Shown here one piece after another: positions 1 to 12,241 of a stretch of DNA of 64,000 nt; the first letter of the stretch is position 1, and the number at the start of each line of letters is the position of its first letter. Location of the stretch: NCBI RefSeq assembly GCF_000005505.3, contig NC_016131.3, forward strand, positions 51,693,355 to 51,757,354, written 5' to 3'. Made by a program: the position numbers and the translations under genes. Origin of the DNA: Brachypodium distachyon. Its lineage: Eukaryota > Streptophyta > Magnoliopsida > Poales > Poaceae. A model generated the notes under the pieces. It was not told the origin of the DNA. It made no database searches and was given only the letters and a program-made list of their open reading frames with translations.

Positions 1-147
1 TCCATACATTTGGGGAAGGGGGAGAGAATTTAGGGAATCCCCTAAAAAGTAAAAACTTTTGGGGGACTATTTAGGGAACCTGCTGGACCTGTTTTTTGTA
101 AGTTTTAGGGAATGGGAAAATTTAGGGAACCTGTTGGAGATGCTCTA
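1..147. mobile_element. Tourist/Harbinger-like MITE, partial at window edge
   Basis: The segment has repeated 'tagggaac' words and ends in 'ttggagatgctct', the inverse of the common grass MITE terminus AGAGCATCTCCAA. The left end lies outside the window, so neither the target duplication nor the full length can be seen. Assignment to Tourist/PIF-Harbinger is by terminus only. Confidence 0.4.
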
Positions 148-2685
148 AAGATTGATGTCATTGCGACCCAGCTCACGTCCCGCCTTGAGCACTAGGAGTG
201 AGTCCTCCAAGGCTCCAACTCTTATGTTGCTGAGAACTCAGTTGGGGTGGGTTGCCGTCGTGCACCCAGCCCGCACGAGTATGATCCCCGGTTGGGGTGT
301 GTTGACGGGTAAAGCCCGAATAGTGAATTTGTGACACCCTGGTTTGGACGCTTGGCTCAACAAGGTGTGACGGCCTACTCCGAAGCCATCGTCATCCTCG
401 AGTCCCTTTCTTTGTCCCCCTTGCCTACTTTTTCATTGGTCCTCGTCGACGGATGCTTCGAACAGTGAACTCGTGATGCCCTTGCTCGGGTTCTTGGTTC
501 AACTAGAAGTGCATGTGCGAGTGTTGTACTTGCCCGAGCCAACATTCCATCATGTCTTCTACTCTGACAACCTACGCGAGTCGAGAGTCTTCTTCACTCG
601 ATGACTTCAGGAGTTGGAGTCACTCGACGACTTCGAGAGTCGGAGTATGTTGACCTGGGATGGTAAGGGAAGAGGGAAATAGTTCTCTCAAGCAAATGCC
701 ATCACCTCAAATGAGGGGGTGGGGGTTCTATTTATAGAGTTTGAAAGTTGACAATTAACAAGATTGCCCCTAGGCAATTTACGGTTATGACACTAGCTCC
801 TACATATGTATAATGCTACTTTAGTAATTCTCGTAATGCTTCTAAGGCCCCTCATGGATGAGAGCCTCTAGAGATGGAATTACATTGATGCCCTTGGTGA
901 TTTTCCTTGAACTATACACCGATATTTTTGTGCGACATATCAATTGCAATTTTGGGCTCGACTTTGCAGGTTTAAGACGTCATTGCTTGGGACCCGGGAC
1001 GTACTGGACTGACGCCAGACATGCATGTGCACCATAAAATATATATATATTATTCCGTGTCGATTCAGGGTAGGGCGTGGACCCTTTCCACAAGAAGGTG
1101 AATTCCGTGTGTCTCACCGAGATTTATTCCCTCTGTTGTATCGTCTCTCTCACGTTTGTACTTTAGTGGTATAGCAACATACCCGTTATCGACAGAGTCC
1201 GGTGACTCTGAGAATTTAGTATGCGTGATTACTTCTAGGTTTAGCTTTCGCACTAGGGCTAGGGTGTGTGAGTGTGCTGTGCGTGTGGCGTGTTAGTGCG
1301 TGAGTTCAGATACTACACCTGTAATGTAGATGAGAGGCCTAAAAAAACTCTGATGTTGCTTGCGAAATGCAGGGGAGAGAGAGAGAGAAGGTTCCAGGAA
1401 AAAGACACGGAGGGAAGAGAGCACCATGGAATGGCCAGGGTCCGAAAGGATAATATTTTCTCGCCTGCCTCTAGCGCTATTGAATACAGCAAAATTATTC
1501 GATAATAAATTTGGAGAAAAGTACTTTTTTCGTTTCTCAACTTGCCGCAAAGTTCATTTTCGTACCTTAACAAAAATTTACCAAAATTTGACCTTCCAAT
1601 TTTTCAAAAAAATACCGCTTTGGGTCGGGGAAGCATGGTGTCCGATTTTGAAAATTGAAGGATGGAATGTGTCTTGTCTTAGAAGTTGGAGGACGAAATA
1701 AAGGTACAAAATTTTGTGAAGGGATGAAAAACAAAGTCTGCAACAAGTTGGAGGACGAAAAATATATTTTCCACCTCTTTCTATACAGTTTCATAGAAAT
1801 TATTGACGGCCTACACAATAAAGAGGTCGGAAGGCAAGAATTGGGCCGCGTCTGATCGACGTCTCGGATTGTGAACTAGTCATTGACTTTTTGAAATAAA
1901 ATGCATGTGCAGATTAAGCGGTAGCCATCTACAAGTTTAAGTACTGTAGCCATCTACAAGTTTAAGTACTGTAGTATTGAGCACAGCTAATTGGGAGCGA
2001 ATTAAAAGAAGCAATGTGCAGCTTTCATTTGATTATTGAACAATTCGTTCTGTACCTGATAAATAATATGGGAGCATATGTGAAAGCTACATTTCAGAGA
2101 GAAGAGATATTAATTCCGCAATTATTAACAGGCCAGAAAGAAAAACATATAAGCAGCTGAAGTCAGGCCTTTTCTTCAATATATGGTAAACAATCAAGTT
2201 TACGTTTACTTGTAGTGAAAAAAAAACATACGAGTACTGTACTTCACGCGAGAGCGATGCGCCATTTCTTCTATTTAAAAAGGTTATAAATATAACATGC
2301 CGGAATCATAATCAATATGGAGTGGTCTCTGACTTGTGTTAAACTGGCTTTACAGTCACTGTAAGCAAGTGGACGGTCGAAATGTATTTCTGGCCTACCT
2401 CTGATGTCAACTGCCATTCCTTTTCTGTTCTTTTTTCCTATGTTTATTTGACACTTGACAGTCAACTTCTGATGACATGTTGCACATCCATTCGATATAT
2501 ATGGATATGCGTATGATTCCCCCTCCAATTTATTTTTAGCATATTTTTGTCTGGTACAGAAATTAAAAAAATCCATCAGCAGCGTCACAATTTTGATCCA
2601 CAGAAAATAACCTAAGTGAGAATTTAGGCCTCTAGGAGAGATGTACTGTGGGGACGAGACACTAAGGTTACTGAAGAAACAAATG
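148..2685. other. Gene-free stretch, repeat-like, no supported gene
   Basis: No convincing coding exon was found; the open frames are short and lack recognisable domains. Positions 590-650 carry repeated 'cgacgacttcgagagtcgga' type words. A TATTTATAGAG box near 730 suggests degraded LTR sequence, but no paired ends were found. A short direct repeat (gtagccatctacaagtttaa) occurs twice at about 1920-1975. Confidence 0.4.
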
Positions 2686-3562
2686 ATAACCAAATCAGAA
2701 TGCCTTAGTAACCGTGGATTTGTTGACATCTCATATGTATTACCCCCAAATTGGAATATGACTACGTACTGAGCGACAATCGTGCCGTCTCCACCGGGCT
2801 GCTTTACGGAGACACCATATACTTAGTACGTTGTCTCCCGGAATATCCGGGTGTTGTCAGTGTTCATTATAAATCGTACCACAGTTGTTAAATAAAGTTG
2901 GTCAAATAAAAAAAAATTGATTTAAGACAAAAGTTAGAAGTACATTTATACGTGGACGGAGAAAGTATACTTGAAAGTGTCTATATAATTAAGACATTAC
3001 ATTGATAGAAGAATGCCATGAAAACGACTAGCTCAATGTATAACCAGACTCGTATACGCGGGGATTTTCTCCACCCCCTTGAGACCGATTTGCAAGCTAT
3101 TCATCATCTCATTAGATGTTAACCAAATCAGAATGCCTTAGTAACTGTGGATTTGTTGACATATATGTATCACCCGCAAATTGGAATATGACTACGTACT
3201 GAGTGTCAATTGTGCCCTCTGGACCGAGCTGCTTCACCGAGACACCATACACTTGGGAACTCTGCACTTGGTCTGTTGTCTCTGGAAATATCCGGGTGCT
3301 GTCAGTGTTCATACATGTAAATATAAATCGCACCACATTTGTCCAATAAAGTTGGTCAAATCTTAAAAAAATTGACTTAAGACAAAATCTAGAAGTACAC
3401 TTATTTGTGGACGGAAAAAATATACTGAAATTGTTTACATAATTAAAACATCACATTGGTAGAAGAATGCCATGAAAAAGACTAGCGAGATATATAACAC
3501 GCGGGGATTTTCTCCACCCACTTGGAGACCGATTTGCAAGCTATTCATCATCTCATTAGGAT
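2686..3562. repeat. Diverged tandem duplication, about 435-bp unit
   Basis: Copy 1 (about 2686-3118) and copy 2 (about 3120-3562) both begin 'aaccaaatcagaatgcctta' and share blocks such as 'aattggaatatgactacgtactgag', 'atagaagaatgccatgaaaa' and 'ttgcaagctattcatcatctc'. Copies differ by many substitutions and small indels, so the duplication is old. Both units end in the same piece of LINE sequence. Stowaway-like words (gtggacggagaaagta) lie inside each unit. Confidence 0.75.
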
Positions 3563-5039
3563 GTTCGGCGACGCCTCCAGATGCGCACAAACTTCGAAAC
3601 ATCTGAGATCTTCATCATTGCCCGCAACAACGCCCAATCCGCCTCGGCCCTTGTTGCATTCCCGGCCAAGCAAGGAGCTTCTCCATGCACTTATTTGGGG
3701 CGCCCCCTCAGCCCCAATAGACTCAAAGGGGCTGCTTTCCAAATTCCAACCTCTGATCGACAAGGTTGGCGCACGGCTTGCGGGTCGGAAGGGCTCTCAC
3801 TTCTCTAGGACGGGTACAATGGTGCTCACCCGATCTGTCCTCTCGGCAATGGTTACTTACCGCCTCACCCCTTTAAAGATCCCGGCAAGAATTCTTCGCC
3901 AAATCAACAAACTCATCCGGATCTTCATTTGGACGCGAGCTCGTCAGCCCGGGATAGGCGCCTTCCTCTCTCTCCCTGGTCAACGGGGCCACAGTATGCC
4001 GCCCTCGCGAGCTTGGAGGGCTTGGGATCCTGGACCTGGCCAAATTCGGTCGGGCCCTGCGCTTGCGTTGGCTATGCCTCTCTTGGGCCGACCGCGCCCG
4101 TCCTTGGCAAGGCCTCCCTTCCCCTTGCGGCCCAGGGCGGAGATGGCGCTGTTTTGGGCTTCGACTAGGATGCAGCTTGGTGCTAGGGAGAAGGCCCTCT
4201 TCTGGCACGATGCGTGCCTTCCCGATGACTTCTCTCCAAGAGATTGCTGGCCTGGGCTCTTCGCCATCGCCTCCCAAAAAAAACGTACGGTGCAAAAGGA
4301 GATAGCGAACCGGAATTGGGTGTGTGTCCTGCTGTGCATTTGCACCACCCAGCAGATCGCTGATTTCGTCGCTCTTTGGGAGTGCCTTCAGGGGATCCAG
4401 TTGTCATCCTAGAGCGACTCCATCACCTGGAGGTGGACTTCTTCAGGATCTTACTCCGTTGCGTCCGCATATCGCATCCAATTCCTTGGATCAGTTCCCC
4501 CTTTCTCCTCGCAGTAGATCTGGAAGGCGGAGGCGACGCCACGTTGCAAATTCTTTGCTTGGACGATGGCCCACGGTAAGATCATCACGGTGGACAATCT
4601 GGCCATTCGTGGATCCATGGCGAAACGATCATTCACCTATGAAGGGACTGTAGCTTCACCATGGAGGTTTGGAACCTTATCCAAGCTTGGAGCTCCTCGA
4701 CGACGACGGTGATCCTACCGGTTGACAATATCAATGCTCACTGGGATGGCATGATCCATGGCCTCCCGAAGAAGGAGAAGCGGGCGCTTAGCGGTAGGCT
4801 CATCGCTACATGGTGGGGGATTTGGAAGGAGCGGAACATACAGGCGGATCTTCCGCTCCAAAGCCCCTACCCGCTTCAGAGGTTGCTTAGCTAGCCTCTT
4901 TCGAGTCTTTTGTTTACTTTGCCCCCCCCCCCCCCCCCGTGCCCCTCTCTCTTGTCGGATTCTAGGGGATCCGGTTGTTTGTACAGTTTCTTTTCTTCTA
5001 ATCGAATGACGGAAACGACCGTCTTTGCCTAAAAAAAAG
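3522..5039 (+). mobile_element. Degraded LINE 3' part (reverse transcriptase remnant)
   Basis: Broken + frames encode pieces typical of plant L1-type LINE reverse transcriptases: 'LQAIHHLIRMFGDAS', then in another frame 'TNFETSEIF', then 'FQPLIDKVGARLAGRKG' and 'SVLSAMVTYRLTPLKIP', followed by 'INKLIRIFIW'. Frame changes at about 3580, 3720 and 3950 and later stops show it is dead. The 3' end has a T-rich tail and an A-tract at about 5030, as expected for target-primed insertion. A run of about 18 C lies at 4922-4939. A second small piece of the same LINE sits at about 3080-3117, in the upstream duplicate unit. Confidence 0.7.
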
Positions 5040-5794
5040 AACCATGCAAAATTATAATAATTTCATGGCTAGCTGGGTAGGCCTTGGGGGGAGGGGGGAC
5101 GCTCTGGCTGGCTCGGGTTTCTGGTTCTGAAGGGCATCTTGCTAGTTCTATCGATTCCTGGGCTGTCCGGGTATTATGAGTAAGCGAAGGAGACAGTGGG
5201 TAACCCGATGTGACCCTTTTGGTCTAGCTAGAGTAGCGACAAAAGTGCTCTCACCTGAAACCGGTTCTTGAGTTGTTAGGTGAAGAGAAAGTGAACCAGG
5301 CCGCAAGTTCTCTTGCACAGTTACCATATTCATGTCCAGACATCAATCCGCCACAATTATGTTTTTAGACTTGGCCTTCTGTTACGACCTCCTTGTAAAT
5401 GTTGATGGGAGCTTGCGGGGAATAGTTATAACACCATATAAGAATACAACATGAGTCGTCGAACTAAGCATGGTAGCTAGGTTAACCAGTACACGAGCCA
5501 TGAGCCGGACCCATACTTGGGCGCACCGCGACTTAGTCGGCGGTGCTTGGGGTCACAAAAGGAAACATTGCGAGATAGTTGGCAGGAGTCAAACGGGTTC
5601 CTCCCATGCAAGACCAGAAAACTGGGCCGGCACAACATGGAGTTCTACTCAGAGGATGGAGGGGTGGTAAACGCGGTTAACGCGGTAACCGAGATTTTAC
5701 CGAATGGTTACCGAACAAATTTAAATCATTTTTTAATTCAAATTTTTTACAGGAAATAATTAAGATATGAATGCTAAGATTATACAATAGGTAT
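5040..5794. other. Gene-free stretch, nothing recognised
   Basis: Short overlapping frames only. A G-rich patch lies near 5085-5100. No domain, terminal repeat or target duplication was seen. Confidence 0.4.
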
Positions 5795-5965
5795 TCTATC
5801 GCAGTGGAAAGGCACCACCTACCGTCAGGGTACAGCTAGGTCATTAGTTCAACTCTCCTCAATGCATCATTTTTACTTTTTAATATTTATTTATTTATTT
5901 TGCGAAAAAGCAGGATCCAGAGTCGAACCAGGCGAGCTCTCCGAATACCAACTCGTTTACTGACT
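5795..5965. mobile_element. Two SINE-like, tRNA-related pieces in inverted orientation
   Basis: On the + strand 'tatcgcagtgg' (about 5798) resembles a pol III A box, and 'tagttcaactc' about 35 bases later resembles a B box; an AT-rich tail follows. About 60 bases on, 'gagtcgaacc' is a B box on the minus strand, with 'acgagttgg' beyond it as a possible A box. This fits two tRNA-derived SINE heads facing each other. No tRNA cloverleaf closes, so neither is a tRNA gene. Confidence 0.35.
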
Positions 5966-5969
5966 AATA

Positions 5970-6082
5970 CTCCCTCCGTCCCATATTAAGTGACTCAAAT
6001 TTACTCAAATATGGATGTATCTATGCCTAAAAAACGTCAAGATACATGTAACAGAAAGTCACTTAATATGGAACTGAGGGAG
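5970..6082. mobile_element. Stowaway MITE
   Basis: Starts CTCCCTCCGTCCC and ends in the matching inverted form ...CTGAGGGAG. It is 113 bp, AT-rich and flanked by TA on both sides. Internal words such as 'gatacatgtaacagaaagtcact' are typical of grass Stowaway elements. It lies about 1.2 kb upstream of the NRAMP5 start codon. Confidence 0.85.
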
Positions 6083-7239
6083 TATATGATACAAACCTAT
6101 ACTATATCCATGTGTTAAGTTCAAATTCAAAAATTTCCGGCCTTGTATTGACTAATATATGATACCATTTAAGTGACTCGTTACTGACTAATATATGATA
6201 CAAACCTATATTATATCCTTGTAAATGCGGTTATCGGGTGGTAACCAAGACCCTGCCTGCACGTAAGGGAGAGCAATCCGAGGATTCAGAAGCCTACAAT
6301 AAGCACAACCCTAACCTGCCAAGTCCCGACTCACTATGTACCCGGGTAAATGACGTTGTACACTTGTACTATGTGATTCCCCGATAATTTAGGCAGGAGG
6401 GTATTACTCCAAGAGAGGGGCCAAATCCGGATAAATCTGAGTGTTCGATCCAACACCGAGTGTTCCTACATCAATAATAATCATGTATAAACAACATACC
6501 ATTATGAGGCTATGATATTTCATTGCTCAACAATAATGTTATTAATTTTTGTTATGTAACATTGCTACTATGGTAGTCTAAGACCAAACTGTTATTTGAT
6601 ATTTATATCACTTTACTTAGAAACAAACTTTATTCTGTAGCTCAAGTCGTCTATCATATCATACGAGTTAGGAAGGATTAACATAAGCAACTCCCCATGG
6701 ACAAGCTTTTCTCTCCGTCCCCTGTCACGATTAGGTAAGTGTCGTCATGGGCCATTATTCTTTCTGCACAACTTTGACTGACGTGATACAAAATAATGAA
6801 CTCTTCTTTTTGAAATATACGTAATTAAGGTCGATACTGATGGTATTTTTCCGCATGTGAAATTTATAAGAAAATTGTAAACCAGTTGTACTTTTACTTC
6901 TCAGCAAACAAACAACTAGCCATTGGTCCCCGTCAAAAAAAAAAGCCATTGGAGGTTGCTTTAGACAGTGCCTAACTTGGCCTCTCACCGGAGCTGCTTG
7001 GCCAGGCAAACAAACACAAGACAAGATACGGCCACCCAACGTTTGAGTGACTAGGACCATTAATACATATAAACTACAGCAGAGAAAAGGAATTGAGGGT
7101 ACTACTCTAGGCAGCAGACATTGTTTGGTCTCGGTAACTGGTAAGAGATGCCAGATGAAGATTACTTTTCTGTATACGTCCACACAAAGAGACCAAGGCC
7201 CATAATTTTTTGAACACATCATTCTTCGTTTCAAGCGTG
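6083..7239. other. Upstream region of the NRAMP5 gene
   Basis: No coding exon is supported. This AT-rich segment lies directly upstream of the NRAMP5 promoter and presumably holds its distal regulatory sequence. The open frames on the minus strand at 6755-7397 have no domain and are treated as chance. Confidence 0.4.
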
Positions 7240-7247
7240 TATATAAG
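7240..7247 (+). promoter_or_regulatory. Probable TATA box of the NRAMP5 gene
   Basis: TATATAAG sits 85 bases before the chosen ATG, which leaves room for a start about 30 bases downstream and a short 5' leader. No other TATA-like word is as well placed. Confidence 0.5.
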
Positions 7248-7331
7248 CACCAAAGAGGGTGTGGAACCAGAGGTCACCAGCATATCTTGTCCAAACCTCG
7301 CGAGCTGGCCTGAGACTGAGAGAGGCCGGCA

Positions 7332-10300
7332 ATGGAGATCGAGAGAGAAGCGCCGGGCAGCGAGAGAGCGCGGAGCTGGCGAACAACTACATCGCAAGAT
7401 CAGGATACCAAGAAGCTCGAGGACAGTGAGCAGATCATCAAGGTTAGTTTTCCAACAGCTTAATGAACCATTGTTGTCTCAGTCCACTGAGTTTGCTAGT
7501 GGAGATGCAAATATGGTAGTGGTGGTGGCCAGTCAAACTCTCTAAATTAGACAGCTCTTGCAAATGGAACCTCTCATGTTCTTTTCGTTATAGCACTTCT
7601 TTTTGTTTGGGTTGTGTACAGAGGCCTTCGTGGAAAAGGTTCCTTGCCCATGTTGGACCAGGGTTCATGGTGTCCTTGGCCTACTTGGATCCTGGCAATT
7701 GTAAGCGCCCCCTTTTTCTTTCTTCCTCCCTGCTCTTCCTGTCTCTAACCCCATAGTTCTCACGGTGGTAAAACTGGTACAGTAGAAACGGACCTGCAAG
7801 CCGGCGCCAATCACAGATACGAGGTACATTTTCAGTCTCTTTTTTTGTTGTTGTTGATTCCAATTTACTTGATTCTACGTTGCTGAAAAAGCAGGGAATA
7901 CTTTTCTTGCTTTTTGCTAATAATATCATAATCTCTTTTCTAAAATCTTGAACTTTTACCCTTTCAGGATCTTGTAAAGAAAAAAGAGATCCAACTAATA
8001 ACTGTATAAATGTCTGTCTTCAATTTGCTGTTTGTTGTCTTGATTGTACCTTTCTACAGCTCCTTTGGGTGATTCTGGTTGGCCTCATCTTCGCGCTGAT
8101 CATACAATCACTAGCTGCTAACCTTGGCGTGGTGACAGGTACTAAAGCTGGCATGCAGCACACTGATATTTACGATAAAGACATAATTAACTGTTGGCAG
8201 GCACTAATGGCAATTACCTCGATCCAACTCACCTGCAGGGAGGCATCTTGCGGAGATATGCAAGAGCGAGTATCCAAAGTTTGTTATGATCTGCCTATGG
8301 CTCCTTGCGGAGGTAGCCGTGATCGCTGCAGACATCCCAGAAGGTTGTTAAAACGAATCGTCTAACTGACATATTTGATTTTGTAGTGATTAATCAGGTC
8401 ATGCTCAGTGATACCAGCATATATCCGGTGCCCGGCCGGGCCCTCACAATGGATCCATCCACATGGCCGGCACTTTATTTGTTCTACTTGATTGTCCTTT
8501 GGTCAACAGTTCTTCTATAACTATATATAAAGAAAATGTTAATTTGGTACACACACACATGACATATATGAAGGGTGACTCAAGATGTGGAATTAGTCTG
8601 CAAAGATATACTACTACTATAAATAAATTACTCATTTATTGCCGTGACGACCAGATGTGTCTTTTTTCTGTTTAAAAATTATCGGTTGTCTTATCCTGTG
8701 ACTGTGATCAATAGCAGCAACGGCAGCAGCTGCAAGTAGCAGGAATCTAATCGGCATGGTTAATTTAACGGGTAACTTAACAAATTTGCTTCTTGGGTTG
8801 AATGCAGTTATAGGGACGGCCTTCGCTTTCTACCTCCTGTTCGGCATCCCCGTGTGGATCGGCGTTCTCATCACCGGCTCCAGCACGCTCCTCCTCCTTG
8901 GCCTCCAAAGATACGGGGTACGTACGTAGATCCTATCTAGTCTAGATTGCTACCCAAAAAAACATTGTTACAAAGAAGAAGCAGAGTTAAAATTACGTCA
9001 CACGGCAACATGTAAATCAAGTCAACTATTACACATTTACACTTAGTATACCTGGACTGGATCGTCACCCACACCCAAGCCAGGTCCTAAATTTGATAGT
9101 AATAAATTATCCGAATGTCACTGACAAAGAACAGAGTGTGTAATTAGATCTTCGTAGCTACTCTCTCCGATTCTAAATTGTTGTTGAAATATTACATGTA
9201 TCTAGACGATTTTTAAAAATAGATACATTCATACTGAGGCAAATTTGAGTCAAGAATTTAGGATCAGAGGGAGTGGTAACTTCATAATGTAATTTACTAA
9301 AAGAACTGACTGTTAATTGTTTGGTGCATGGGTTACATTATTGCTAGGTGCGAAAGCTGGAGTTCGTGGTGTCGATGCTGGTGTTCGTCATGGCGGCATG
9401 CTTCTTCGGGGAGATGAGCATCGTGAAGCCTCCAGCCAAGGAAGTCCTGAAAGGGCTCTTCATCCCCAGGCTCAAGGGAGACGGCGCCACCGCCGACGCC
9501 ATTGCCCTCCTTGGAGCTCTTGTTATGCCGTAAGCAAAATGGGCACAGATCATTCAGTAACTCAAGCTCTTTTAACTGCTAGCTGCTGATGGAATATACT
9601 CCGTACTAATTAAGGATTGTACTGCTGCAGGCACAACCTGTTCTTGCATTCGGCGCTGGTGCTCTCGAGGAAAACTCCGGCATCGGTCAGAGGAATCAAG
9701 GTCAGATCAATTGCTTATATATTCACGACAACAAAATATTTTCTACTAAACCGTAAAATCAGGGACGGAGAGTGCCCTCCCCCCCCCCCCCCCCCCTTCC
9801 CTAACAAAAATTCGTAGTATACATGAAGAAAAATAGAAAAAATACTAGTATTATTATTCAATTTGCCCCCTCCAATCTTAAACTTCTTATATTTGCCCCC
9901 TCCATACTTACATTCTGGCTCCGTCCCTGTGTAAAATACTATGAGTTTGAATGTTGTGATAAACGAAGATTTTCCAATTCCCAAAAAAAAACTATAATTA
10001 ACACGAACAATTTGCATGGTATTAAATCAGTGTTGCTTTTTTCCTTGGGTCGATCAGGATGCTTGCAGTTACTTCCTCTACGAGAGCGGTTTCGCGTTGT
10101 TCGTGGCGCTGCTCATCAACATCGCCGTCGTCTCCGTCTCCGGGACGGTTTGCTCCGGGGACAACCTTTCTCCCGGCGACGCCGACAAATGCAGCGATCT
10201 CAGCCTGGATAACTCCTCCTTTCTGCTCAAGGTACTACAGCAGCAATACATGATTCACACACAGCTAGCTACCACTAAACTATAAACTATATATTTTCTC

Positions 10301-12241
10301 TGTCCAACGAAAGATGTGTCAATTTTGACTAAATTTGAATGCATCTATATATTAAGTCATGTCTAGATAAATCCAAATTTTGACAAATTTGAGACATTTT
10401 TAATTTGTTGGACGGAGAAAGTATTATGATCAGACAAACTTTTGCGTTGTTGGAACAGAACGTGCTGGGCAGGTCGAGCTCGATCGTGTACGGCGTGGCG
10501 CTGTTAGCCTCAGGGCAGAGCTCCACCATTACCGGCACATACGCTGGCCAGTACATCATGCAGGTAATACCACTTATGATTAGCAAATATAATTAATTAA
10601 GAGCATGTCTAGAATCTACCAGTAGTAGTTATGCGCCTTTTACTTGCTTGTTATCTTTTTATATTTGTGGGAAGCCTGGTAGGACTCCACCCACAATCTT
10701 TAACTTTCTAAATCAGGTAATTACCCAAGCATATGCACGATACATACATAATGCTAAAGCACATGTAATTTGACCTTCATCTTGATCATATAAATATAGG
10801 GGTTCCTGGACATCAGGATGAAGACGTGGATGAGGAACCTGATGACGCGGTGCATCGCCATTGCGCCGAGCCTGGTCGTCTCAATCATCGGCGGCTCCAA
10901 TGGCGCCGGCCGTCTCATCATCATCGCATCGGTGATTACGAATTCCTCATTAATTCTCTCTAGCTTTCCACGCGTCTTACTAATTACCGACAGAAAACGA
11001 CGGCAGCAACAACAGTACTATAAGCACCGGCCGGTCGCCGTCGTTTCACTCGTCAGAGAACACACACATATGTATGTGGCGCGTCCACTAGATATATATC
11101 GCTAGCTAGCAGGACTTATCTTGACTTACTCTGTATTATATATACATGGCTGTTAATTAACGAGTGCTTAGCTTAAAACCGCGCGCAAATTAAAATAACA
11201 AATGCTTTTATTTAACTAACAAAGGCACTATCTAGAATTCTAGATCGATGGAGCTTGCTAATTAATCAACGAAAGAAAAGGGAACTAAATGATTTGATAT
11301 GTTCCTTAATTGGTTTCTTGTGATTGAATTCAACTCCTGCAGATGATACTGTCCTTCGAGCTGCCCTTTGCGCTCATCCCGCTTCTCAAGTTCAGCAGCA
11401 GCACCAGCAAGATGGGCCCGCACAAGAACTCCATCTACGTAAGCTGTGTTTCCTTATATCTCTCATATATCCTTTTGTTGCATGCTTGTCTTTGGACATA
11501 TATACCTACGTACACATGCATGCACATCAACAATTTCAGTTAGCTAGCGTAGCTTGCACAAAATGCAGCCTGCATGTCATCCTCTAGATGAAATGATGTA
11601 TGTGCGTCATGCATGGATTCAGTATACTAGCTAATAAAAGTACGTTCACATGCATGTAGTCCAATCTGTTGAACGTACCAGACAAAATAGGTACCATGAT
11701 ATGGCAACAACCATGCCATATCATATCATACGGGCCAAATGTCTCGATTCACATTACGTAACTACCCACAATTACTCCATCCGTTCACAAATAAATGTAC
11801 ATCTAGTTTTGTCCTAACACAGTGTGATAGATATGTACGTGGGTTTTTTGTTATCTTACTGAAAATAAGTTCCATGGCGTGTGACTGCAGATCATCGTGT
11901 TCTCGTGGACGCTTGGGCTGATGCTGATCGGCATCAACGTTTACTTCCTGAGCACGAGCTTCGTGGGGTGGCTCATCAACAACTCGCTGCCAAAGTACGC
12001 CAACGTTCTCGTCGGCGTCGCCGTGTTCCCTCTCATGCTCGTCTACCTCATCGCCGTCATTTACCTCACCTTCAGGAAGGACACCGTTATCACCTTCGTC
12101 GCCGACTCCGGCGACGCAGAGAAGGCCGGTAATGGCGCTGCCGGGGTCGACGACGACGAGCCACCGGTGCCCTACCGTGAGGACCTGGCAGACATTCCAC
12201 TCCCGGCCCACGGTGCCCCCCGGCCGGCAGAGGCTAGCTAG
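7332..12241 (+). CDS. NRAMP5: NRAMP5-type divalent metal (Mn/Fe/Cd) transporter, 13 exons
   Basis: Exons read by eye: 7332-7442, 7622-7700, 7783-7823, 8060-8138, 8239-8343, 8808-8917, 9348-9529, 9631-9700, 10058-10231, 10459-10563, 10800-10931, 11343-11438, 11891-12241. All introns are GT/AG and phases agree, giving 544 residues (rice NRAMP5 is about 538). The protein starts [11 protein letters not shown], very like rice NRAMP5, and has about 12 hydrophobic segments. The metal-binding motifs are intact: DPGN (60-63, helix 1) and MPHN (235-238, helix 6). The transport signature [18 protein letters not shown] is also present. The MPHN methionine argues against a Nrat1-type aluminium transporter. 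In rice the family member is a plasma-membrane Mn and Cd uptake carrier of roots; the same role here is inferred. The C-tail is acidic and proline-rich ([12 protein letters not shown]). Introns carry several MITEs. An alternative is the close paralogue NRAMP1, but the N-terminus and tail favour NRAMP5. Confidence 0.93.
9161..9276. mobile_element. Stowaway MITE in NRAMP5 intron 6
   Basis: Starts CTCTCTCCGATTCTAAATTG and ends in a degenerate inverted copy (tttaggatcagagggagtgg), flanked by TA. The length is about 116 bp. It lies in the sense-strand intron between exons 6 and 7 and does not touch either splice site. Confidence 0.75.
9760..9929. mobile_element. hAT-type MITE in NRAMP5 intron 8, with long C tract
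   Basis: Ends are CAGGGACGGAG and CTCCGTCCCTG (inverted). Flanks are cGTAAAAT and tGTAAAAT, a 7-of-8 match to an 8-bp duplication, as hAT elements make. A run of about 20 C lies just inside the left end. 'tttgccccctcca' words repeat inside. Confidence 0.7.
10294..10421. mobile_element. Stowaway MITE in NRAMP5 intron 9
   Basis: Left end tttctctgtccaacgaaag and right end ttgttggacggagaaag are inverted copies, flanked by TA. The interior includes 'gcatctatatattaagtcatgtctagata', usual for this MITE group. It ends only about 37 bases before exon 10. Confidence 0.75.

Noticed and set aside
5795..5965. tRNA genes
   Set aside because: Only box-like words are present; acceptor and anticodon stems do not pair.
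7332..12241. Identification as a Nrat1-type aluminium transporter
   Set aside because: The helix-6 motif is MPHN with methionine, as in Mn/Fe carriers, and both termini match NRAMP5.
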